Assembly (NCBI GenBank): GCA_049511115.1
Contig: JBEKYH010000202.1
Span: 1-12,823, forward strand
DNA from: JBEKYH01 sp049511115
GTDB lineage: Bacteria; Planctomycetota; Phycisphaerae; Tepidisphaerales; Tepidisphaeraceae
Direction of reading: 5' to 3'
Length of the DNA: 12,823 nucleotides
The translations under genes and the position numbers were made by a program. Below, piece after piece: positions 8,083 to 12,823 of the stretch; within the stretch, counting starts at the first letter, position 1; every line of letters starts with the position of its first letter. The notes below the pieces were generated by a model, which saw only the letters and a list, made by a program, of their open reading frames with translations, was not told the origin of the DNA and searched no databases.

Positions 8083-8147
8083 GACATTCTCGACCTTCAG
8101 AACCGAGGGTTGCAGGTTCGACTCCTGCCGGGTGCATTGAGAATGTC
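8083..8147. repeat. 9-bp inverted repeat enclosing the tRNA fragment
   Basis: GACATTCTC (8083-8091) is the exact reverse complement of GAGAATGTC (8139-8147), with the tRNA fragment between them. In addition ATTCTCAAT (8070-8078, in the hairpin loop) is the reverse complement of ATTGAGAAT (8136-8144), overlapping the right arm, so the right arm can pair with two left partners. Confidence 0.6.
8101..8136 (+). pseudogene. 3' fragment of a tRNA (T arm and acceptor strand; Arg-like)
   Basis: The segment reads as the end of a tRNA: a T stem GCAGG (8112-8116), a T loop TTCGACT (8117-8123), the T stem partner CCTGC (8124-8128), a seven-base acceptor 3' strand CGGGTGC (8129-8135) and an A discriminator; CCA is not encoded. 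The preceding ACCGA plus GGGTT fits the 3' side of an anticodon stem and a 5-base variable loop. From memory of bacterial tRNAs the closest match is tRNA-Arg (perhaps CCT), which begins GCACCCG; no such 5' strand occurs in the preceding 100 bases, and no D arm is present. The gene is therefore truncated and cannot give a functional tRNA. A 3' tRNA piece is the usual target copy left by tyrosine-recombinase integration. The Arg assignment is tentative. Confidence 0.7.
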
Positions 8148-8224
8148 TACGTGGTGATTCAACGTAATTGCCGGCCAGGCGCATATCCCAATGGAAGCGG
8201 CTGCGAGGCTCGATTGGATTTGCG

Positions 8225-8596
8225 ATGATTCAACCGAATAACGCGCGGCAAGCCGAAGTGGTCGAGAATTCCTCTGCTGGCAGCCAGCCTCCCGCGCAAC
8301 CCCTGTCAAAGGTTGAACCGAAGAAGAACGAATCGGGCCTGTTTTCCAGCGAGGCCGTGCTTGGCATTTTGAAGTTGATTTTTGCGGAATCTCCGCTACC
8401 GGAAGTGCTCACGATCATAGCGCGACTGGTCGAATCTCAAGCGAAGGACAGCTTCTGCACGATCTGGCTGCCCGATGAAGACGGAAAACATCTCTATTGC
8501 GCTGCGGCTCCAAGCCTTCCCGGGTTTAGCGACCACGTCGGGACATTCTGTACCGCGAATCCCGTGAGCCTGGTGAAGCCGAATTGCAACTCATAG
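8225..8596 (+). pseudogene. N-terminal GAF fragment of the sigma-54 regulator (frameshifted, core deleted)
   Basis: This frame starts at ATG 8225 (MIQPNNARQAEVVENSSAG; an in-frame TTG at 8168 is less likely) and encodes a linker and the first third of a GAF sensor: PLPEVLTIIARLVESQ, CTIWLPDEDGKHLY and AAAPSLPGF. A normal GAF of this type continues for about 70-80 residues to a VLGTFA-YYRE strand. Here the frame jumps at once to DHVGTF and then runs out of frame (CTANPVSLVKPNCNS, stop TAG at 8594-8596). The expected continuation, LYRESREPGEAELQLIENASHITGIAIERE, is found at 8548-8640 in the next frame, that of the following gene. So the GAF has an internal deletion plus a shift near 8560. No clear ribosome site precedes ATG 8225 (GAGG lies 16 bases away). 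The family comparison is from memory. Confidence 0.72.
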
Positions 8597-10086
8597 AGAA
8601 CGCCAGCCATATAACGGGGATCGCTATTGAACGCGAGCAATCTCAGTCGGCGCTTAGGGAGGCTTTCGCAAGAATTGAAAAATCAGAAGCGCATTTGCGC
8701 GAAATCGTCGACGCGATCCGCCACGAAGTCGTTGTTTTGGGAGCCGACGGAAGCGCGGTCTACGTCAATCGGACCGTCCTCGAACTCATCGGTCTGTCCG
8801 AATCGGAAGTGATGGACGGAGACTTCCGCTCACGTGTCTTTCATCCGGATGATGTTGAGAGACTTCGTGAAGCCCGCAACACGGGTTTTGCAGGAACCGT
8901 TCCCTGGGAAAACGAGGTGCGCGTCCGTCGCCACGACGGGCAGTATCGCTGGTATCTAATTCGCTACAGCCCCCTGTTCGATGAACACGGCCGCGTCAAG
9001 CAATGGTACGCGGCGGGAATGGACATCGATGATCGCAAACGGAACGAAGAGCGCCTGCGGCGCGAAAACATGATGTTGCGGGAAGACATCGACGTGTCTT
9101 CGATGTATGAGGAAATCGTGGGATCATCAAAGCCGCTCCGGCTCGTATTGTCCCAGGTATCCAAGGTGGCTCCTGCGGATTCGACCGTGCTGATTCACGG
9201 CGACACCGGCACGGGAAAAGAACTGATAGCCCGCGCCATTCACAAACGCTCGAACCGTTCTTCAGGGCCATTTATAAAGGTGAATTGCGCTACGATCCCA
9301 TCGTCGCTGATCGCTTCTGAACTTTTTGGGCACGAAAAAGGGGCCTTCACAGGAGCGCTCCATCGCCGTATCGGCCGTTTCGAATCAGCCGCTGGCGGAA
9401 CGATTTTTCTCGACGAAGTTGGCGAACTCCTGCCTGAGACGCAGGTTTCTCTCCTGCGCGTGCTGCAGGAACGGGAAATCGAACGTGTGGGAAGCAACCG
9501 TCCGATCAGAATCGACGCCCGTGTGCTCGCAGCGACAAACCGCGATCTGGAAGCGGCCATTAAGGAAGGGTCGTTTCGCCGTGACCTCTTCTATCGCCTG
9601 AACGTTTTCCCGATCCATATGCCCTCACTCAGGGATCGCAGGGACGACATTCCCATGCTTGTCGAGTATCTCGTCGAGAGGTACGCCAAGAGAAGCGGAA
9701 AACATATCCGGCATACCAGTAAAGAGAGCCTCAAATTGCTACAGGCCTATGACTGGCCGGGCAATATCCGCGAACTTCAGAACGTGATAGAGCGCGCGGT
9801 GATCCTGTGCGACGATGAAACGCTCTCTGTGGATGAAACCTGGTTGCCCCGGGTCAAGAATGCCCCGCCGGCAAGATATCCACCAGGCGCGCTCGCGGAG
9901 AGCGAGAAGGAATTCGCCGACCGTGAGCGTGAGGTCATAGAAAGGGCCTTGGCCGAATGTGATGGCCGAATCTCCGGTCCGGATGGCGCGGCGCTCCGTC
10001 TTGGAATCCCGCGTCAGACGCTCGATTCAAAAATCGCAAGCCTTGGCATTGAGAAACGCCGCTTTAGGCCCGTCCGCGATAAGTAG
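8584..10086 (+). CDS. Sigma-54-dependent enhancer-binding regulator, PAS-AAA+-Fis HTH (N-terminal GAF broken)
   Basis: This is an NtrC-class activator that uses ATP to open promoters bound by sigma-54 polymerase. The start is uncertain: TTG 8584 is the first usable codon, and codons back to 8530 extend the GAF remnant but have no better start. In the 500-residue numbering: the last GAF helix (1-20); a PAS domain (about 38-150, with VNRTVLELIGLSESEV, FHPDD and YRWYLIRYSPLFDEHG); a short coiled linker (152-172); the AAA+ domain with Walker A GDTGTGKE (206-213), the sigma-54 contact loop GAFTGA (253-258), Walker B GGTIFLDE (271-278), the arginine-finger region FRRDLFYRLNVF (331-342) and WPGNIRELQN (391-400); and a Fis-type HTH (about 460-487, GAALRLGIPRQTLDSKI). 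There is no receiver domain, so control would come through PAS and/or GAF. A sigma-54 promoter lies 174 bp downstream, its probable target. Confidence 0.93.
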   Translation: MQLIENASHITGIAIEREQSQSALREAFARIEKSEAHLREIVDAIRHEVVVLGADGSAVYVNRTVLELIGLSESEVMDGDFRSRVFHPDDVERLREARNTGFAGTVPWENEVRVRRHDGQYRWYLIRYSPLFDEHGRVKQWYAAGMDIDDRKRNEERLRRENMMLREDIDVSSMYEEIVGSSKPLRLVLSQVSKVAPADSTVLIHGDTGTGKELIARAIHKRSNRSSGPFIKVNCATIPSSLIASELFGHEKGAFTGALHRRIGRFESAAGGTIFLDEVGELLPETQVSLLRVLQEREIERVGSNRPIRIDARVLAATNRDLEAAIKEGSFRRDLFYRLNVFPIHMPSLRDRRDDIPMLVEYLVERYAKRSGKHIRHTSKESLKLLQAYDWPGNIRELQNVIERAVILCDDETLSVDETWLPRVKNAPPARYPPGALAESEKEFADREREVIERALAECDGRISGPDGAALRLGIPRQTLDSKIASLGIEKRRFRPVRDK

Positions 10087-10096
10087 GCCTTCCCGA

Positions 10097-10123
10097 ATTT
10101 CTGAACGCACGGCATTTCTGAAC
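10097..10123 (+). promoter_or_regulatory. Direct repeat ATTTCTGAAC x2, candidate activator site
   Basis: ATTTCTGAAC occurs at 10097-10106 and again at 10114-10123, 17 bp apart, about 140-165 bp upstream of the sigma-54 promoter. That is a normal distance for the upstream site of an enhancer-binding protein. The repeat starts 11 bp after the regulator's stop codon. Binding is inferred only from position. Confidence 0.4.
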
Positions 10124-10259
10124 AATCAGCATTTCCCCGGCGCAAAAGAAGCTTTGTTTCAATGAATTTGCGAGTACGCCTATGCGGCTAGCGAAGCCCT
10201 GACGGCGTAATCGGCCTAACGCACTGCATTTTCTTCAAACAAATTCCCTCGCAGCGCTG

Positions 10260-10275
10260 TGGCACGAATTCTGCT
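10260..10275 (+). promoter_or_regulatory. Sigma-54 (-24/-12) promoter
   Basis: TGGCACGAATTCTGCT matches the consensus TGGCACGNNNNTTGCW at every defined position but one (C for T before TGC). The invariant GG (10261-10262) and GC (10273-10274) have the required 12-bp offset. Transcription should begin near 10286, about 40 bp before the lipoprotein ATG. The neighbouring gene encodes a GAFTGA-bearing sigma-54 activator, which strongly supports a functional site. Confidence 0.85.
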
Positions 10276-10288
10276 CAGCTCAGCAGTG

Positions 10289-10302
10289 TCGAGACAGCTC
10301 GA
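10289..10302 (+). repeat. Inverted repeat TCGAG-4-CTCGA in the predicted 5' leader
   Basis: A perfect 5-bp palindrome with a 4-base spacer lies immediately after the predicted transcription start, and a third TTCGAG follows at 10305-10310. It could be a small leader hairpin or an operator; there is no further evidence. Confidence 0.3.
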
Positions 10303-10326
10303 GGTTCGAGCTTAAAGGAGATTCCC

Positions 10327-10677
10327 ATGTCGATTGGACGAATTGGACGGTTTCTATTCGGGGTAACGGCGACGTTGCTTCTCATGGTCCTCACTGGCTG
10401 CCACGATTCAACCGCGCCAAGCGGGGGCGCAATGGCCCTTTCTCAGAACGCCGTCATGGTCAATTATCCAAACGGCGGCGGGACGACGGTCTTCGTCCGC
10501 ACGGCCAACCCCAGTGAGCCGCTGGTTCTCTGCACTTCGGGAACAAAAGTGTGCCCTGAATGCAAGGCGGCGGCAATCAAATACTTTGAGACGGGCGTGC
10601 TGGATCCGAAATGTTCGCTCACCGGCGCCGGCCGTTACGTGCTTTCGTACATGCCACCCAGCCTGAGCGTCAATTAA
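10327..10677 (+). CDS. Small cysteine-containing lipoprotein, 116 aa, unknown function
   Basis: The start is well supported: AAAGGAG (10314-10320) lies 6 bases before the ATG. Residues 1-24 form a lipoprotein signal peptide (RFLFGVTATLLLMVLTGC) with lipobox LTGC and lipidated Cys25, so the protein should be membrane-anchored. The mature part is short, with a beta-like stretch (NAVMVNYPNGGGTTVFVRT) and four more cysteines at 69, 76, 79 and 96; 76 and 79 form CPEC. The pattern C-x6-C-x2-C-x16-C could bind metal or form a redox pair. I recognise no family. It is the first gene after the sigma-54 promoter and is followed 21 bp later by a hydrolase, so it is probably co-transcribed with the enzymes. 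Confidence 0.82.
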   Translation: MSIGRIGRFLFGVTATLLLMVLTGCHDSTAPSGGAMALSQNAVMVNYPNGGGTTVFVRTANPSEPLVLCTSGTKVCPECKAAAIKYFETGVLDPKCSLTGAGRYVLSYMPPSLSVN

Positions 10678-10698
10678 GCTTCCAGAGATGAGGTTGTT

Positions 10699-11547
10699 AT
10701 GATTACGTACAAGTACGCTTCGGTACGCGGGCAAAAGCATCTCTATCGCGAAGCGGGCCCCCAGGGTGCTCCGACAATCGTGCTCTTGCACGGCTTTCCC
10801 AGTTCGTCGCACATGTTCCGCGACCTGATTCCAAGGCTGGCGGACAAATTTCACGTCATCGCTCCGGACTACGTCGGCTTCGGCTACAGCGACATGCCGC
10901 CGGTGAACGAATTTGCGTACACCTTTGACAACCTGGCCGCCCACGTGGAAGAGCTGTTGCTGAAAGAGCTTGGCCTAAGGACTTTCAGCATTTACGTGCA
11001 GGACTATGGCGCGCCCGTTGGCTATCGCATCGCTTCAAAAAATCCCCAGGCAATCGAGGGAATTATCGTTCAAAACGGAAACGCCTACGCGGAGGGGATC
11101 GGTCCGGGCTTCGATGCGGTCAAACCGCTTTGGAAGAATCGCAATGCCGACACCGAGGCAACGGTGCGAAAGCTGCTGACGCTGGAAACGACAAAGTTTC
11201 AGTACGTCAACGGCGTCAAAGATGAATCGAAGATCAGTCCCGACTCCTACCACTTCGACCAGATGTTTTTGGATCGGCCAGGAAACGACGCGATCCAGGT
11301 CAACCTGCTTCATAACTATCAGACGAATCTGGCGCTCTACGACGGTTGGCATGCGTATTTCAAAAAGCACCAGCCAAGGATGCTCATCACCTGGGGAATC
11401 AACGACGTGTTCTTCACCGTCGAGGGGGCGAAGGCGTACCTGCGGGATTTGCCCAAGGCGGAAATTCATTTGATTGATACGGGGCACTTTGCCCTGGAGG
11501 ACAACTGCGCGTTCATTGCCGAGCGCATCAGGAAATTCTTCGCGTAG
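10699..11547 (+). CDS. Alpha/beta-hydrolase with Asp nucleophile (epoxide hydrolase/haloalkane dehalogenase-like), 282 aa
   Basis: The ATG follows GAGG by 5 bases. The protein has the oxyanion motif HGFPSSSHMF (His31-Gly32), the strand VIAPDYVGFGYSD (53-65), a nucleophile elbow VQDYG with Asp102, a cap region (about 125-215), an acid candidate Asp236 (WGINDVFF) and catalytic His263 (DTGHFALED). An Asp nucleophile is typical of epoxide hydrolases and haloacid/haloalkane dehalogenases, which form an alkyl-enzyme ester that is then hydrolysed. No signal peptide is present, so it is cytoplasmic. The halide-binding Trp after the nucleophile in classical haloalkane dehalogenases is Tyr103, which makes an epoxide or ester substrate just as likely. 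It is second in the sigma-54-led series, and its stop lies 10 bp before the next start. Confidence 0.9.
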   Translation: MITYKYASVRGQKHLYREAGPQGAPTIVLLHGFPSSSHMFRDLIPRLADKFHVIAPDYVGFGYSDMPPVNEFAYTFDNLAAHVEELLLKELGLRTFSIYVQDYGAPVGYRIASKNPQAIEGIIVQNGNAYAEGIGPGFDAVKPLWKNRNADTEATVRKLLTLETTKFQYVNGVKDESKISPDSYHFDQMFLDRPGNDAIQVNLLHNYQTNLALYDGWHAYFKKHQPRMLITWGINDVFFTVEGAKAYLRDLPKAEIHLIDTGHFALEDNCAFIAERIRKFFA

Positions 11548-11550
11548 GAG
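11547..11550 (+). promoter_or_regulatory. Ribosome binding site GGAG for a TTG start
   Basis: GGAG overlaps the last base of the upstream TAG stop and lies 7 bases before TTG 11558. No ATG occurs in frame near the start and the conserved strand TVVLVHGAW begins at residue 8, so TTG is the start. Confidence 0.7.
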
Positions 11551-11557
11551 ATAGGTC

Positions 11558-12253
11558 TTGAAATTTCAACCGAATGCGACGGTCGTTCTGGTGCATGGGG
11601 CCTGGGCGGATGGTTCAAGTTGGAACAGCGTCATTCTCCCGCTTGAAGCCGAGGGCCTGAGCGTTATCGCGGCCCCTGTCCCGCTAACTTCGCTATCGGA
11701 TGACGCGGCGGCGTTAAAGCGAGCCATCGGCCGGACTACCGGGCCTGTGCTATTGGCCGCGCACGCTTATGCGGGGGCGGTCATCGCCGCCGTTGAACAG
11801 ACGCGAGTAAAAGGCCTGGTCTATATCGCGGCGCTGGCCCCGGACGAAGATGAAACAGTCGCCCAGGTGTTCTACAAGGACGAGCCTCACCCACAAGCTC
11901 CCAAGTTAGCCCCCGACGCAGACGGCTTTATTTGGATGCCCGATCACGGGTTTCAAAACGCGTTCGCACAAAATGCCACCAAGGAGCAAATCGCTCTCTG
12001 CCAGGCAACGCAACGGCCCATTTCAGTCAAGTGTATTCAGCAGCCCGCCCCCAAGCCCTTGTGGAAATCGCGGCCCACCTGGTTTCTCGTCGCCGAAGAG
12101 GACCGGATGATCAATCCGAAAACCCAATACTTCATGGCAAACCGGATGAAGGCAACGGTTCGTTCGCAAAAGGTTGATCACACTCCGCTCCTCACAGCCC
12201 CCCAACTCGTGACCGAATTCGTTCTCGGCGCGGCAAGATCAGTCCTGAACTAA
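11558..12253 (+). CDS. Alpha/beta-hydrolase-fold protein with Ala at the nucleophile position, 231 aa
   Basis: Translation begins at TTG, justified by GGAG 7 bases upstream. The fold is clear from VVLVHGAWADGSSW (9-22), the helix after PLTSLSDDAAALKRAI, LVYIAALAPDEDETV (about 88-102), VAEEDRMI with acid candidate Asp182, and VDHTP with His208. In the elbow, where relatives have GHSWGG or GHSYGG, this protein reads AAHAYAG, so the Ser nucleophile is Ala70. From memory a subfamily with HAYAG elbows exists, so this is probably a lineage trait rather than a recent mutation, but classical esterase chemistry is not possible. It may catalyse a nucleophile-independent reaction, bind a ligand, or pair with the adjacent SDR. 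It is cytoplasmic and lies 10 bp after the preceding gene and 15 bp before the SDR. Confidence 0.9.
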   Translation: MKFQPNATVVLVHGAWADGSSWNSVILPLEAEGLSVIAAPVPLTSLSDDAAALKRAIGRTTGPVLLAAHAYAGAVIAAVEQTRVKGLVYIAALAPDEDETVAQVFYKDEPHPQAPKLAPDADGFIWMPDHGFQNAFAQNATKEQIALCQATQRPISVKCIQQPAPKPLWKSRPTWFLVAEEDRMINPKTQYFMANRMKATVRSQKVDHTPLLTAPQLVTEFVLGAARSVLN

Positions 12254-12268
12254 ACTACTCGAGGTTAG

Positions 12269-12823
12269 ATGAAAACGAATGTTGCCATTGTTACCGGGGC
12301 AAGCCAGGGGATTGGCCGCGCGACCGCCATCCGCCTGGCCAAGGATTTTTCAGCACTGGTATTGGTCGCGCGAAATGCTTCCGCGATGACGGAGACGTCA
12401 GCGGCAGTTAGCGCCGCGGGAGCCGCGGCCATTATTTGCGACCTCGATTTGAGCACTCCGGAATCAGCGGCGGCCGTCGTACGCTCGGCAATGGAAAAGT
12501 TCGGCCGCATCGACGCGCTCTTGAATATCGCCGGAGCGGTGCCGCAGATCGACCTGTTTGAAATGTCTGACGAACAATGGCGAGCAGGCATGGAGCTCAA
12601 ACTTCACGGAGCGCGCCGATTGACCATCAAAGCCTGGGATGCGCTGAAGGCAAGCAAGGGGTCTGTCGTGTTCATGTCCGGAAGCGCATCTCTTGACCCC
12701 AAGCCGGCTTTCGCAGCCGTGGCCGCGACGAACGCAGCCATCACGGCTCTTGCAAAAGCTTTTGCCGAGCAAGGCATTAAGGACGGAGTTCAGGTCAATA
12801 GCATTGTGCCGGGCGCCGTGATG
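12269..12823 (+). CDS. SDR-family protein lacking the catalytic Tyr and Lys (3' end outside window)
   Basis: The ATG follows GAGG by 4 bases. The first 185 residues are visible and the frame is open to the edge. The Rossmann cofactor motif TGASQGIGRA (9-18) and a variant NNAG motif, NIAG (near residue 90), are present, as is a FMSGSAS strand carrying the likely active-site Ser. The active-site Y-x-x-x-K, aligned through the downstream VQVNSIVPG, reads V-A-A-T-N: Val151 and Asn155 replace Tyr and Lys. Cofactor binding may persist, but standard SDR proton transfer cannot. From memory, SDR relatives with a similar FAAV-x-A-x-N-AAI segment exist, which points to a divergent subfamily. It is the last visible gene of the sigma-54-led series. 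Confidence 0.9.
   Translation, partial: MKTNVAIVTGASQGIGRATAIRLAKDFSALVLVARNASAMTETSAAVSAAGAAAIICDLDLSTPESAAAVVRSAMEKFGRIDALLNIAGAVPQIDLFEMSDEQWRAGMELKLHGARRLTIKAWDALKASKGSVVFMSGSASLDPKPAFAAVAATNAAITALAKAFAEQGIKDGVQVNSIVPGAVM

Larger units (their letters stand above)
7731..8224. other. Gene-free junction with tRNA fragment and repeats
   Basis: About 490 bp lie between the divergent minus-strand operon and the plus-strand regulator. I find no convincing gene. The stretch is less GC-rich than the coding DNA to its left. It contains four GTCA/TGAC-type motifs (7851-7895) including a perfect TTGACA (7880-7885) with only a poor -10 match (TACATT at 7901-7906, 15-bp spacing). It also has a direct repeat AAAATCTG (7982-7989 and 7992-7999), a 5-bp hairpin at 8066-8082, and a truncated tRNA at 8101-8136 inside a 9-bp inverted repeat. 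The promoter of the minus-strand operon should lie here, but I cannot place it. Confidence 0.7.

Noticed and set aside
8025..8136. A complete class II tRNA using hairpin 8066-8082 as anticodon arm (CTC) and a long variable arm
   Set aside because: No 5' acceptor GCACCCG or D arm lies upstream, and CTC (Glu) tRNAs do not have long variable arms.
7906..8157. Plus-strand open frame of 83 codons in the junction
   Set aside because: It starts at TTG, shows no recognisable domain, and its last third reads through the tRNA fragment and inverted repeat; judged non-coding.
8097..8309. Minus-strand frame ending APGRSRTCNPRF
   Set aside because: That peptide is the familiar false translation of the reverse strand of a tRNA T arm; it supports the tRNA fragment, not a protein.
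10408..10944. Minus-strand frame of 178 codons over the lipoprotein and hydrolase starts
   Set aside because: It overlaps two well-supported plus-strand genes with good ribosome sites and has no recognisable domain.

Overview
The window looks like chromosome of a GC-rich member of the Planctomycetota. The evidence is a long WD40-repeat protein of the kind planctomycetes fuse to Ser/Thr kinases, and a paired DUF1552 / DUF1587-1592-1595-1588-1585 gene set. Ala/Pro/Thr-Gln-rich linkers (for example the run ATQPSAKP) recall Phycisphaerae, but that class-level placement is an inference from style, not a test. No rRNA, complete tRNA, CRISPR array, transposase or integrase is visible.

Left part (1-7730). 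A plus-strand WD40 gene enters from the left edge (1-1476, 5' end missing). It meets, tail to tail with a 4-bp overlap, a minus-strand three-gene operon transcribed 7730 to 1473. The operon encodes a large secreted protein with two CxxCH haem-binding motifs (DUF1592 type), a Tat-exported DUF1552 protein overlapping it by ATGA, and a secreted alpha/beta-hydrolase with a GFSLGG nucleophile elbow. All three carry export signals, so the products probably act together outside the cytoplasm; their substrate is unknown.

Junction (7731-8224). This gene-free stretch is less GC-rich than the coding DNA to its left. It holds the 3' part of a tRNA (T arm plus acceptor 3' strand, most like tRNA-Arg) without its 5' half, enclosed by a 9-bp inverted repeat. 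It is the kind of scar left at the far end of an element integrated into a tRNA gene, and marks a possible boundary between two blocks of different style.

Right part (8225-12823). Everything here is on the plus strand. A sigma-54 enhancer-binding regulator comes first; its N-terminal GAF sensor has lost most of its core and suffered a frameshift, while PAS, AAA+ and Fis-type HTH parts are intact. Beyond it lies a near-consensus -24/-12 sigma-54 promoter (10260-10275), with a pair of direct repeats upstream that could bind the activator. The promoter leads a tight gene series: a small cysteine-containing lipoprotein, an Asp-nucleophile alpha/beta-hydrolase (epoxide hydrolase/haloalkane dehalogenase fold), a second alpha/beta-hydrolase with Ala in the nucleophile position, and an SDR protein (cut by the window edge) whose catalytic Tyr and Lys are Val and Asn. 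The simplest reading is a sigma-54-controlled accessory operon for an unknown small molecule, with two enzymes of atypical active site and a regulator whose signal input may have been altered.
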